The notes beneath the pieces are model-generated. The model was not told where the DNA came from. It saw only the letters and a program-made list of their open reading frames with translations, and ran no database searches. Of a DNA stretch of 64,000 bases, positions 11,751 through 24,584 are shown piece by piece (the first letter of the stretch is position 1; every line of letters begins with the position of its first letter). This DNA is from Sanderia malayensis (Eukaryota; Cnidaria; Scyphozoa; Semaeostomeae; Pelagiidae). The DNA is taken from positions 206,287 through 270,286 of the forward strand of contig RQOL01000370.1 in assembly GCA_013076295.1 (NCBI GenBank). Reading direction: 5' to 3'. Both the position numbers and the translations under genes were made by a program.

Positions 11751-12630
11751 GTAAAAAAAGTGTGATTCAATCAGTCAGGACTAGCTGTATTTAGGTGGAT
11801 TCATGTGTAAATTGTGGGAATGAATGTTAATATAACGGAAAGCAAGTAAAAATGGTGTTCTTCAATCAGTCCGTTTTACATGTATATGTAGTGTTCATGC
11901 AATACCTCATGTGCACACAGCATGCACAGCATGTTATATTATGTAATAAGTTATGATGTAATGTAATATTGAATCAGTCAAGATACACATAGATCAGAAT
12001 GTAGTCGTGTGCTGACTCCCTCTCGCTAACAACTTCAAAGATATTACAGTATATAAAGTCAATTTAAGTGAAAAGTGTGGGAATTAATGTTAATTTCACG
12101 GAAAACAAGTAAAAATGGTGTATTTCAATCAGTCAGTGTGCCCAGTATTTTTGTCAAATCATGTGTAAATTGTGGGAATGAATGTTAATATCACGGAAAA
12201 AAGTGAAAAGGGTGAATTTCAATCAGTCAATTTTACCTGTATTAACGTAGAATCATGTGTAAATTGTGGGAATGAATGTTAACATCACGGAGGAGAAGGA
12301 AAAAGGGTGTATTTCAATCAGTCAATTTTTGCTGTATTAACGTGGATTTAAGTCTAAATTGTTGGAATGAACGTCAATATCACGGAAAAAAGTAAAAAAG
12401 GTGTATTTCAATTAGTCAGTTTTAAATGTTTATAAAGTCAATTTATGTGTCAATTGTGGGAATTAATTTTAATCTCACGGAAAACAAGTAAAAATGGTGT
12501 TATTCAATCAGTCAGTTTGCCCAGTATTTCGTCAATTCATGTTTAAATTGTGGGAATGAATGTTAATATCACGGAAAAAAGTGCAAAGGGTGAATTTCAA
12601 TCAGTCAATTTTTGCTGTATTAACGTGGAT
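11740..12630. repeat. ~0.9-kb insertion-bearing block, copy 1 of the 3,776-bp offset pair
   Basis: Corresponds to 15516-16405. It holds the third insertion, the atttaagtgaaaagtg monomer right of it, and the cggaggagaaggaaaaaggg marker at 12291. Unlike the first two insertion blocks, the monomers right of the insertion are full length. Confidence 0.8.
11882..12053. mobile_element. Putative solo LTR, copy 3, with 5-bp target duplication
   Basis: Insert 11887-12048 with GTATA at 11882-11886 and 12049-12053. It differs from copies 1 and 2 by agatacacatag instead of agatacagatag; copy 4 has the same change. Confidence 0.6.
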
Positions 12631-13292
12631 TTATGTCTAAATTGTGGGAATGAACGTCAATATCACGGAAAACAAGTGAAAAAAGTGTATTTCAATCAGT
12701 CAGTTTTACATGTATCTAAGTCAATTTATGTGTAAATTTTGGGCATGAATGTTAATATCACAGAAAACAAGTAAAAATGGTGCATTTCAATCAGCCAGTG
12801 TCACCTGTTTTTACGTTAATTCGTGTGTAAATTGTGGGAAAGAATTTTAAAATCATGGAAAAGATGGAAAAAAGGTGTAATTCAATCAATCAGGATTCGC
12901 TGTATTAAGGTGGATTCATGTGTAAATTGTGGGAATGAATGTTAACATCACGGAGGAGAAGGAAAAAGGGTGTATTTCAATCAGTCAATTTTTGCTGTAT
13001 TAACGTGGATTTAAGTCTAAATTGTTGGAATGAACGTCAATATCACGGAAAAAAGTAAAAAGGTGTATTTCAATTAGTCAGTTTTAAATGTTTATAAAGT
13101 CAATTTATGTGTCATTGTGGGAATTAATTTTAATCTCACGGAAAACAAGTAAAAATGGTGTTATTCAATCAGTCAGTTTGCCCAGTATTTTCGTCAATTC
13201 ATGTTTAAATTGTGGGAATGAATGTTAATATCACGGAAAAAAGTGCAAAGGGTGAATTTCAATCAGTCAATTTTTGCTGTATTAACGTGGAT
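12280..13292. repeat. Seven-monomer offset (663 bp) direct repeat
   Basis: 12280-12630 recurs at 12943-13292, starting at the aacatcacggaggagaagg marker. The order is ttttgctg, D, P, then a monomer with aaaaaagtgcaaagggtg. One-base losses distinguish the copies (gtatttcgtc at 12525; gtcattgtggg at 13111). Confidence 0.75.
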
Positions 13293-13362
13293 TTAAGTCT
13301 AAATTGTTGGAATGAACGTCAATATCACGGAAAAAAGTAAAAAAGGTGTATTTCAAGCAGTC

Positions 13363-14588
13363 AATTTTAGCTGTATTAACGTGGATTTATGTCTAAATTG
13401 TGGGAATGAACGTCAATATCACGGAAAACAAGTGAAAAAAGTGTATTTCAATCAGTCAGTTTTACATGTATCTAAGTCAATTAATGTGTAAATTTTGGGC
13501 ATGAATGTTAATATCACAGAAAACAAGTAAAAATGGTGCATTTCAATCAGCCAGTGTCACCTGTTTTTACGTTAATTCGTGTGTAAATTGTGGGAAAGAA
13601 TTTTAAAATCACGGAAAACAAGTAAAACAAGGGTAATTGAATCAGTAAGGACTAGCTGTGTTAAGGTGGTTTCATGTGTAAATTGTGGGAATGAATGTTA
13701 ATATCACGGAAAAAAGTAAAAAGGGTGTATTTCAATTAGTCAGTTTTAAATGTTTATAAAGTCAATTTATGTATAAATTGTGGGAAGTATTGTTAATATC
13801 ACGGAAAACAAGTAAAAATGGTGTTATTCAATCAGCCAGTTTGCCCAGTATTTTCGTCAATTCATGTGTAAATTGTGGGAAAGAATGTTAGTATCACGGG
13901 AAAAAGTAAAAAGGGTGAATTTCAATGAGTCAATTTTAGCTGTATTAACGTGGATTCATGTGTAAAATGTGGGAATGAATGTAAATATCCTGGAAAACAA
14001 GTGAAAAAAGGTGTATTTCAATCAGTCAGTTTTACCTGTATATAAGTCAATTTATGTGTAAATTGTGGGAATTAATGTTAATATCACGGAAAACAAGTAA
14101 AAATGGTGTTATTCAATCAGTCCGTTTGCCCAGTATTTTTGTCAAATCATGTGTAAATTTTGGGAATGAATGTTAATATCACAGAAAAAAGTGAAAAGGG
14201 TGAATTTCAATCAGTCAATTTTACCTGTATTACCGTAGATTCATGTGTAAATTGTGGGAATGAATGTTAATATCACGGAACAAAAGTAAAAAGGGTGTAT
14301 TTCAATCGTCAACTTTAGCTGTATTACTCGGGATTTCTGCGTAAATTTTGGGAATGAATGTTAATATCACGGAAAACAAGTAAAAATGGTTTATTTCAAT
14401 CCGTCGGTTTTCTCTGTATTAACGTTGATTCATGTGTAAATTGTATGAATGAATGTTAATATAACGGAAAACAAGTGAAAAAAGTGTGTTTCAATCAGTC
14501 AGTTTTACATGTATCTAAGTCAATTAATGTGTAAATTTTGGGCATGAATGTTAATATCACGGAAAAAAAGTAAAAATGGTGCATTTCA
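13363..14588. repeat. ~1.2-kb satellite block, copy 2 of the 2,913-bp offset pair
   Basis: Second copy of 10450-11675. It continues past the point where copy 1 breaks, into an F-type monomer with cagccagtgtcacctg and then 14,640-15,500, satellite with the attgaaaaagg and tgtattctgtgggattt variants. Confidence 0.75.
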
Positions 14589-15515
14589 ATCAGCCAGTGT
14601 CACCTGTTTTTACAATAATTCGTGTGTAAATTGTGGGAAAGAATTTTAAATTCACGGAAAAGATGTAAAAAGGGTGTAATTCAATCCATCAGGATTCGCT
14701 GTATTAAGGTGGATTCATGTGTAAATTGTGGGAATGAATGTTAATATCACGGAAAAAAGTGAAAATGATGAATTTCAATCAGTCCATTTTACCTGTATTA
14801 ACGTGGATTTATGTGTAAATTGTGGGAATGAATGTTAATATCACGGAAAACAATTGAAAAAGGTGTATTTCAATTAGTCAGGTTTAGCTCTATTAACGTA
14901 GATTCATGTGTATTCTGTGGGATTTAATATTAATATCACGGAAAACAAGTAAAAATGGTGTATTTCAATCAGTCAGTTTTACCTGTATATAAAGTTAATT
15001 CATGTTTAAATTGTGGGAATTAATGCTAAAATCACGGAAAACAAGTAAAAAGGGTGTATTTCAATCAGTCACTTGTAGCTGTATTAACGGGGATTTCTGC
15101 GTAAATTGTGGGAATGAATGCTAATATCACGGAAAACAAGTAAAAAGGGTGTATTACAATCAGTTAATTTTAGCTGTATTAACGTTAATTCATGTGTAAT
15201 TTGTGGGAATGAATGTTAATATCACGGGAAACAAGTAAAAAGGTGTATTTCAATCAGTCAGTTTTACATTTTTATAAAGTCAATTCATGTGTAAATTGTG
15301 GGAATTAATTTTAACATTACGGAAAACAAGTAAAAATAGTGTTTTTCAATCAGTCAGTTGCCCTGTATTAACATGAATGAACATGACAATTAACATGAAT
15401 GGGAATGAACGTCAATATCACGGAAAAAAAGTAAAAAAGGTGTATTTAAATTAGTCAGTTTTAATTGTTTATAAAGTCAATTCACGTGTAAAGTGTGGGA
15501 AAAAATGTTAAAATT
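14589..15515. repeat. Linker satellite before the fourth insertion block
   Basis: About ten monomers. They include the caattgaaaaaggtg type (14,850) that returns at 18.4, 21.8, 25.4, 25.7 and 27.4 kb, and the irregular monomer with attaacatgaatg twice (15367-15379 and 15389-15401) as in the 4.9 and 8.2 kb copies. Confidence 0.7.
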
Positions 15516-16405
15516 ACGGAAAACAAGTAAAAAAAGTGTGATTCAATCAGTCAGGACTAGCTGTATTTAGGTGGATTCATGTGTAAATTGTGGGAATGAA
15601 TGTTAATATAACGGAAAGCAAGTAAAAATGGTGTTCTTCAATCAGTCCGTTTTACATGTATATGTAGTGTTCATGCAATACCTCATGTGCACACAGCATG
15701 CACAGCATGTTATATTATGTAATAAGTTATGATGTAATGTAATATTGAATCAGTCAAGATACACATAGATCAGAATGTAGTCGTGTGCTGACTCCCTCTC
15801 GCTAACAACTTCAAAGATATTACAGTATATAAAGTCAATTTAAGTGAAAAGTGTGGGAATTAATGTTAATTTCACGGAAAACAAGTAAAAATGGTGTATT
15901 TCAATCAGTCAGTGTGCCCAGTATTTTTGTCAAATCATGTGTAAATTGTGGGAATGAATGTTAATATCACGGAAAAAAGTGAAAAGGGTGAATTTCAATC
16001 AGTCAATTTTACCTGTATTAACGTAGAATCATGTGTAAATTGTGGGAATGAATGTTAACATCACGGAGGAGAAGGAAAAAGGGTGTATTTCAATCAGTCA
16101 ATTTTTGCTGTATTAACGTGGATTTAAGTCTAAATTGTTGGAATGAACGTCAATATCACGGAAAAAGTAAAAAGGTGTATTTCAATTAGTCAGTTTTAAA
16201 TGTTTATAAAGTCAATTTATGTGTCAATTGTGGGAATTAATTTTAATCTCACGGAAAACAAGTAAAAATGGTGTTATTCAATCAGTCAGTTTGCCCAGTA
16301 TTTTCGTCAATTCATGTTTAAATTGTGGGAATGAATGTTAATATCACGGAAAAAAGTGCAAAGGGTGAATTTCAATCAGTCATTTTTTGCTGTATTAACG
16401 TGGAT
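15516..16405. repeat. ~0.9-kb insertion-bearing block, copy 2 of the 3,776-bp offset pair
   Basis: Second copy of 11740-12630. Left of the insertion it also resembles the 4.9-5.2 and 8.2-8.5 kb segments (irregular monomer, then ttcacgtgtaaagtgtggg). It therefore combines the left context of insertion copies 1-2 with the right context of copy 3. Confidence 0.75.
15658..15829. mobile_element. Putative solo LTR, copy 4, with 5-bp target duplication
   Basis: Insert 15663-15824 with GTATA at 15658-15662 and 15825-15829. Carries the agatacacatag variant of copy 3. No further copy of this sequence is present in the remaining 48 kb. Confidence 0.6.
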
Positions 16406-16905
16406 TTAAGTCTAAATTGTTGGAATGAACGTCAATATCACGGAAAAAAGTAAAAAAGGTGTATTTCAAGCAGTCAATTTTAGCTGTATTAACGTGGATT
16501 TATGTCTAAATTGTGGGAATGAACGTCAATATCACGGAAAACAAGTGAAAAAAGTGTATTTCAATCAGTCAGTTTTACATGTATCTAAGTCAATTTATGT
16601 GTAATTTTGGGCATGAATGTTAATATCACAGAAAACAAGTAAAAATGGTGCATTTCAATCAGCCAGTGTCACCTGTTTTTACGTTAATTCATGTGTAAAT
16701 TGTGGGAAAGAATTTTAAAATCATGGAAAAGATGGAAAAAAGGTGTAATTCAATCAATCAGGATTCGCTGTATTAAGGTGGATTCATGTGTAAATTGTGG
16801 GAATGAATGTTAATATCACGGAAAAAAGTGAAAAGGGTGAATTTCAATCAGTCAATTTTACCTGTATTAACGTAGAATCATGTGTAAATTGTGGGAATGA
16901 ATGTT
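16057..16905. repeat. 9-monomer higher-order repeat, copy 1 (849 bp)
   Basis: Starts at aacatcacggaggagaagg and runs through D, P, gtgcaaaggg, L (atttatgtctaaattg), acatgtatctaagtc, F, aaagatggaaaaaagg and L (gtagaatcatg) monomers. Next copies start at 16906 and 17757. One monomer is short by a base (tgtgtaattttggg near 16,600). Confidence 0.85.
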
Positions 16906-17756
16906 AACATCACGGAGGAGAAGGAAAAAGGGTGTATTTCAATCAGTCAATTTTTGCTGTATTAACGTGGATTTAAGTCTAAATTGTTGGAATGAACGTC
17001 AATATCACGGAAAAAAGTAAAAAAGGTGTATTTCAATTAGTCAGTTTTAAATGTTTATAAAGTCAATTTATGTGTCAATTGTGGGAATTAATTTTAATCT
17101 CACGGAAAACAAGTAAAAATGGTGTTATTCAATCAGTCAGTTTGCCCAGTATTTTCGTCAATTCATGTTTAAATTGTGGGAATGAATGTTAATATCACGG
17201 AAAAAGTGCAAAGGGTGAATTTCAATCAGTCAATTTTTGCTGTATTAACGTGGATTTAAGTCTAAATTGTTGGAATGAACGTCAATATCACGGAAAAAAG
17301 TAAAAAAGGTGTATTTCAAGCAGTCAATTTTAGCTGTATTAACGTGGATTTATGTCTAAATTGTGGGAATGAACGTCAATATCACGGAAAACAAGTGAAA
17401 AAAGTGTATTTCAATCAGTCAGTTTTACATGTATCTAAGTCAATTTATGTGTAAATTTTGGGCATGAATGTTAATATCACAGAAAACAAGTAAAAATGGT
17501 GCATTTCAATCAGCCAGTGTCACCTGTTTTTACGTTAATTCGTGTGTAAATTGTGGGAAAGAATTTTAAAATCATGGAAAAGATGGAAAAAAGGTGTAAT
17601 TCAATCAATCAGGATTCGCTGTATTAAGGTGGATTCATGTGTAAATTGTGGGAATGAATGTTAATATCACGGAAAAAAGTGAAAAGGGTGAATTTCAATC
17701 AGTCAATTTTACCTGTATTAACGTAGAATCATGTGTAAATTGTGGGAATGAATGTT
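16906..17756. repeat. 9-monomer higher-order repeat, copy 2 (851 bp)
   Basis: Same nine monomers in the same order as 16057-16905, with scattered one-base differences. Confidence 0.85.
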
Positions 17757-18430
17757 AACATCACGGAGGAGAAGGAAAAAGGGTGTATTTCAATCAGTCA
17801 ATTTTTGCTGTATTAACGTGGATTTAAGTCTAAATTGTTGGAATGAACGTCAATATCACGGAAAAAAGTAAAAAAGGTGTATTTCAATTAGTCAGTTTTA
17901 AATGTTTATAAAGTCAATTTATGTGTCAATTGTGGGAATTAATTTTAATCTCACGGAAAACAAGTAAAAATGGTGTTATTCAATCAGTCAGTTTGCCCAG
18001 TATTTTCGTCAATTCATGTTTAAATTGTGGGAATGAATGTTAATATCACGGAAAAAAGTGCAAAGGGTGAATTTCAATCAGTCAATTTTTGCTGTATTAA
18101 CGTGGATTTAAGTCTAAATTGTTGGAATGAACGTCAATATCACGGAAAAAAGTAAAAAAGGTGTATTTCAAGCAGTCAATTTTAGCTGTATTAACGTGGA
18201 TTTATGTCTAAATTGTGGGAATGAACGTCAATATCACGGAAAACAAGTGAAAAAAGTGTATTTCAATCAGTCAGTTTTACATGTATCTAAGTCAATTAAT
18301 GTGTAAATTTTGGGCATGAATGTTAATATCACAGAAAACAAGTAAAAATGGTGGATTCCAATCAGCCAGTGTCACCTGTTTTGACGTTAATTCGTGTGTA
18401 AATTGTGGGAAAGAATTTTAAAATCACGGA
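17757..18430. repeat. 9-monomer higher-order repeat, partial copy 3
   Basis: Follows the 9-mer for about seven monomers. It then leaves it at an F-type monomer with the private variant gtggattccaatcagccag (18351) and passes into the caattgaaaaagg type instead of aaagatgg. Confidence 0.75.
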
Positions 18431-21172
18431 AACAATTGAAAAAGGTGTATTTCAATTAGTCAGGTTTAGCTCTATTAACGTAGATTCATGTGCATTCTGT
18501 GGGATTTAATGTTAATATCACGGAAAACAAGTAAAAATGGTGTATTTCAATCAGTCAGTTTTACCTGTATATAAAGTTAATTCATGTTTAAATTGTGGGA
18601 ATTAATGTTAAAATCACGGAAAACAAGTATAACAAGGGTAATTGAATCAGTCAGGACTAGCTGTGTTAAGGTGGTTTCATGTGTAAATTGTGGGAATGAA
18701 TGTTAATATCACGGAAAAAAGGAAAAAGGGTGTATTTCAATCAGTCAGTTTTACATGTATATAAAGTCAATTCATCTGTAAATTGTGGGATTGAATGTTA
18801 ACATCACGGAAGAAAAGGAAAAAGGGTGTATTTCAATCAGTCAATTTTTGCTGTATTAACGTGGATTTAAGTCTAAATTGTGGGAATGAACGAAAATATC
18901 ACGGAAAAAAGTAAAAAAGGTGTATTTCAATTTGTCAGTTTTAAATGTTTATAAAGTCAATTTATGTGTAAATTGTGGAAGTATTGTTAATATCACGGAA
19001 AACAAGTAAAAATGGTGTTATTCAATCAGTCAGTTTGCCCAGTATTTTCGTCAATTCATGTGTAAATTGTGGGAATGAATGTTAGTATCACGGGAAAAAG
19101 TAAAAAGGGTGAATATCAATGAGTCAATTTTAGCTGTATTAACGTGGATTCATGTGTAAAATGTGGAAATGAATGTAAATATCCTGGAAAACAAGTAAAA
19201 AAAGGTGTATTTCAATCAGTCAGTTGTACCTGTATATAAAGTCAATTTATGTGTAAATTGTGGGAATTAATGTTAATATCACGGAAAACAAGTAAAAATG
19301 GTGTTATTCAATCAGTCCGTTTGCCCAGTATTTCTGTCAAATCATGTGTAAATTTTGGGAATGAATGTTAATATCACAGAAAAAAGTGAAAAGGGTGAAT
19401 TTCAATCCGTCAATTTTACCTGTATTACCGTAGATTCATGTGTAAATTGTGGGAATGAATGTTAATATCACGGAACAAAAGTAAAAGGTGTGTATTTCAA
19501 TCGTCAACTTTAGCTGTATTACTCGGGATTTCTGCGTAAATTTTGGGAATTAATGTTAATATCACGGAAAACAAGTAAAAATGGTGTATTTCAATCAGTC
19601 GGGTTTCTCTGTACTAACGTTGATTCATGTGTAAATTGTAGGAATGAATGTTAATATAACGGAAAACAAGTGAAAAAAGTGTATTTCAATCAGTCAGTTT
19701 TACATGTATCTAAGTCAATTAATGTGTAAATTTTGGGCATGAATGTTAATATCACGGAAAAAAAGTAAAAATGGTGCATTTCAATCAGCCAGTGTCACCT
19801 GTTTTTACAATAATTCGTGTGTAAATTGTGGGAAAGAATTTTAAAATCACGGAAAAGATGTAAAAAAGGTGTAATTCAATCAATCAGGATTCGCTGTATT
19901 AAGGTGGATTCATGTGTAAATTGTGGGAATGAATGTTAATATCACGGAAAAAAGTGAAAAGGGTGAATTTCAATAAGTCCATTTTACCTGTATTAACGTA
20001 CATTCATGCGTAAATTGTGGGAATGAATGTTAATATCACGGAAAAAAACTAAAAAGGGTGAATTTCAATCAGTCAATTTTAGCTGTATTAAAGTGGATTC
20101 ATGTCTAAGTTTTTGGAATGAATGTTAATATCACGGAAAACAAGTAAAAAGAGTGTATTTCAATCAGTCAGTTTTTCCTGTATTTACGTTAATTCATGTG
20201 TAAATTGTGGGAATGAATGTTAATATCACGGAAAAAAGTGAAAAGGGTGAATATCAATCAGTCATTTTTACCTGTATTAACGTGGATTCATATGTAAATT
20301 GTGGGAATGAACGTTAATATCAAGGAAAAAATGTAAAAGGGTGTATTTCAATCAGTCAGTTTTACATGTTTATAAAGTCATTTCATGGGTAAATTGTGGG
20401 AATTAATGTTAATATCAAGGAAAACAAGTAAAAATTGTGTATTTCAATCAGTCAGTTTTCCTCGTATTTACGTTATTTCATGTGTAAAGTGTGGGAATGA
20501 ATGTAAATATCCCGGAAAACAGGTAAAAAATGTGTATTTAAATTAGTCAGTTTTACCTGTATATATAGTCAATTCATGTGTAAATTGTGGGAAGAAATGT
20601 TAAAATCACTGAAAACAAGTAAAAAAAGTGTAATTCAATCAGTCAGGACTAGCTGTATTTAGGTGGATTCATGTTTAAATTGTGGGAATGAATGTTAATA
20701 TCACGGGAAACAAGTAAAAAAGGTGTATTTCAATCAGTCAGTTTTACATGTTTATAAAGTCAATTCATGGGTAAATTGTGGGAATTAATTTTAATATTAC
20801 GGAAAACAAGTAAAAATGATGTATTTCAATCGGTAAGTATTCCCTGTATTTACGTTAATTCGTGTGTAAATTGTGGCAATGAATGTTAATATAACGGAAA
20901 AAAGTGAAAAGGGTGAATTTCAATCAGTCAATTTTACCTGTATTAACGTAGAATCATGTGTAAATTGTGGGAATGAATGTTAATATCACGAAACAAAAGT
21001 AAACAAGGTGTAATTCAATCAGTCAGGACTAGCTGTATTAACGTGGATTCATGTGTAATTTGTGGGAATGAATGTTATTATAACGGAAAACAAGTAAAAA
21101 TCGTATATTTCACTCAGTCAGTTTTACATGTATATAAAATCAATTCATGTGTAAATTGTGGGATTGAATGTT
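17757..21172. repeat. ~36-monomer higher-order repeat, unit 1 (3,416 bp)
   Basis: Defined by the aacatcacggaggagaagg start at 17757 and its return at 21173. The private marker gtggattccaatcagccag recurs at 18351 and 21766, 3,415 bp apart. The first 1.8 kb (to about 19,560) is repeated in unit 2. The part 19,560-20,410 has no partner in unit 2, and 20,410-21,172 recurs at 22,970-23,732. Confidence 0.75.
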
Positions 21173-24100
21173 AACATCACGGAGGAGAAGGAAAAAGGGT
21201 GTATTTCAATCAGTCAATTTTTGCTGTATTAACGTGGATTTAAGTCTAAATTGTTGGAATGAACGTCAATATCACGGAAAAAGTAAAAAAGGTGTATTTC
21301 AATTAGTCAGTTTTAAATGTTTATAAAGTCAATTTATGTGTCAATTGTGGGAATTAATTTTAATCTCACGGAAAACAAGTAAAAATGGTGTTATTCAATC
21401 AGTCAGTTTGCCCAGTATTTTCGTCAATTCATGTTTAAATTGTGGGAATGAATGTTAATATCACGGAAAAAAGTGCAAAGGGTGAATTTCAATCAGTCAA
21501 TTTTTGCTGTATTAACGTGGATTTAAGTCTAAATTGTTGGAATGAACGTCAATATCACGGAAAAAAGTAAAAAAGGTGTATTTCAAGCAGTCAATTTTAG
21601 CTGTATTAACGTGGATTTATGTCTAAATTGTGGGAATGAACGTCAATATCACGGAAAACAAGTGAAAAAAGTGTATTTCAATCAGTCAGTTTTACATGTA
21701 TCTAAGTCAATTAATGTGTAAATTTTGGGCATGAATGTTAATATCACAGAAAACAAGTAAAAATGGTGGATTCCAATCAGCCAGTGTCACCTGTTTTGAC
21801 GTTAATTCGTGTGTAAATTGTGGGAAAGAATTTTAAATCACGGAAAACAATTGAAAAAGGTGTATTTCAATTAGTCAGGTTTAGCTCTATTAACGTAGAT
21901 TCATGTGCATTCTGTGGGATTTAATGTTAATATCACGGAAACAAGTAAAAATGGTGTATTTCAATCAGTCAGTTTTACCTGTATATAAAGTTAATTCATG
22001 TTTAAATTGTGGAATTAATGTTAAAATCACGGAAAACAAGTATAACAAGGGTAATTGAATCAGTCAGGACTAGCTGTGTTAAGGTGGTTTCATGTGTAAA
22101 TTGTGGGAATGAATGTTAATATCACGGAAAAAAGGAAAAAGGGTGTATTTCAATCAGTCAGTTTTACATGTATATAAAGTCAATTCATCTGTAAATTGTG
22201 GGATTGAATGTTAACATCACGGAAGAAAAGGAAAAAGGGTGTATTTCAATCAGTCAATTTTTGCTGTATTAACGTGGATTTAAGTCTAAATTGTGGGAAT
22301 GAACGAAAATATCACGGAAAAAAGTAAAAAAGGTGTATTTCAATTTGTCAGTTTTAAATGTTTATAAAGTCAATTTATGTGTAAATTGTGGGAAGTATTG
22401 TTAATATCACGGAAAACAAGTAAAAATGGTGTTATTCAATCAGTCAGTTTGCCCAGTATTTTCGTCAATTCATGTGTAAATTGTGGGAATGAATGTTAGT
22501 ATCACGGGAAAAAGTAAAAAGGGTGAATATCAATGAGTCAATTTTAGCTGTATTAACGTGGATTCATGTGTAAAATGTGGAAATGAATGTAAATATCCTG
22601 GAAAACAAGTAAAAAAAGGTGTATTTCAATCAGTCAGTTGTACCTGTATATAAAGTCAATTTATGTGTAAATTGTGGGAATTAATGTAAATATCACGGAA
22701 ACCAAGTAAAAATGGTGTTATTCAATCAGTCCGTTTGCCCAGTATTTCTGTCAAATCATGTGTAAATTTTGGGAATGAATGTTAATATCACAGAAAAAAG
22801 TGAAAAGGGTGAATTTCAATCCGTCAATTTTACCTGTATTACCGTAGATTCATGTGTAAATTGTGGGAATGAATGTTAATATCACGGAACAAAAGTAAAA
22901 GGTGTGTATTTCAATCGTCAACTTTAGCTGTATTACTCGGGATTTCTGCGTAAATTTTGGGAATTAATGTTAATATCAAGGAAAACAAGTAAAAATTGTG
23001 TATTTCAATCAGTCAGTTTTCCTCGTATTTACGTTATTTCATGTGTAAAGTGTGGGAATGAATGTAAATATCCCGGAAAACAGGTAAAAAATGTGTATTT
23101 AAATTAGTCAGTTTTACCTGTATATATAGTCAATTCATGTGTAAATTGTGGGAAGAAATGTTAAAATCACTGAAAACAAGTAAAAAAAGTGTAATTCAAT
23201 CAGTCAGGACTAGCTGTATTTAGGTGGATTCATGTTTAAATTGTGGGAATGAATGTTAATATCACGGGAAACAAGTAAAAAAGGTGTATTTCAATCAGTC
23301 AGTTTTACATGTTTATAAAGTCAATTCATGGGTAAATTGTGGGAATTAATTTTAATATTACGGAAAACAAGTAAAAATGGTGTATTTCAATCGGTAAGTA
23401 TTCCCTGTATTTACGTTAATTCGTGTGTAAATTGTGGCAATGAATGTTAATATAACGGAAAAAGTGAAAAGGGTGAATTTCAATCAGTCAATTTTACCTG
23501 TATTAACGTAGAATCATGTGTAAATTGTGGGAATGAATGTTAATATCACGAAACAAAAGTAAACAAGGTGTAATTCAATCAGTCAGGACTAGCTGTATTA
23601 ACGTGGATTCATGTGTAATTTGTGGGAATGAATGTTATTATAACGGAAAACAAGTAAAAATCGTATATTTCACTCAGTCAGTTTTACATGTATATAAAAT
23701 CAATTCATGTGTAAATTGTGGGATTGAATGTTAACATCACGGAAGAGAAGGAAAAAGGGTGTATTTCAATCAGTCAACTTTTGCTGTATTAACGTGAATT
23801 TAAGCCTACATTGTTGGAATGAACGTCAATATCACGGAAAAAAGTAAAAAAGGTGTATTTCAATTAGTCAGTTTTAAATGTTTATAAAGTCAATTTATGT
23901 GTCAATTGTGGGAATTAATTTTAATCTCACGGAAAACAAGTAAAAATGGTGTTATTCAATCAGTCAGTTTGCCCAGTATTTTCGTCAATTCATGTTTAAA
24001 TTGTGGGAATGAATGTTAATATCACGGAAAAAAGTGCAAAGGGTGAATTTCAATCAGTCAATTTTTGCTGTATTAACGTGGATTTAAGTCTAAATTGTTG

Positions 24101-24584
24101 GAATGAACGTCAATATCACGGAAAAAAGTAAAAAAGGTGTATTTCAAGCAGTCAATTTTAGCTGTATTAACGTGGATTTATGTCTAAATTGTGGGAATGA
24201 ACGTCAATATCACGGAAAACAAGTGAAAAAAGTGTATTTCAATCAGTCAGTTTTACATGTATCTAAGTCAATTTATGTGTAAATTTTGGGCATGAATGTT
24301 AATATCACAGAAAACAAGTAAAAATGGTGCATTTCAATCAGCCAGTGTCACCTGTTTTTACGTTAATTCGTGTGTAAATTGTGGGAAAGAATTTTAAAAT
24401 CATGGAAAAGATGGAAAAAAGGTGTAATTCAATCAATCAGGATTCGCTGTATTAAGGTGGATTCATGTGTAAATTGTGGGAATGAATGTTAATATCACGG
24501 AAAAAAGTGAAAAGGGTGAATTTCAATCAGTCAATTTTACCTGTATTAACGTAGAATCATGTGTAAATTGTGGGAATGAATGTT
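21173..24584. repeat. ~36-monomer higher-order repeat, unit 2 (3,412 bp), mosaic
   Basis: Three segments of different origin: 21173-22970 follows 17757-19560; 22970-23732 follows 20410-21172 (offset 2,560 bp); 23733-24584 follows the 9-mer unit of 16-17.7 kb. The overall length still comes out within 4 bp of unit 1, although the contents differ. Confidence 0.7.
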
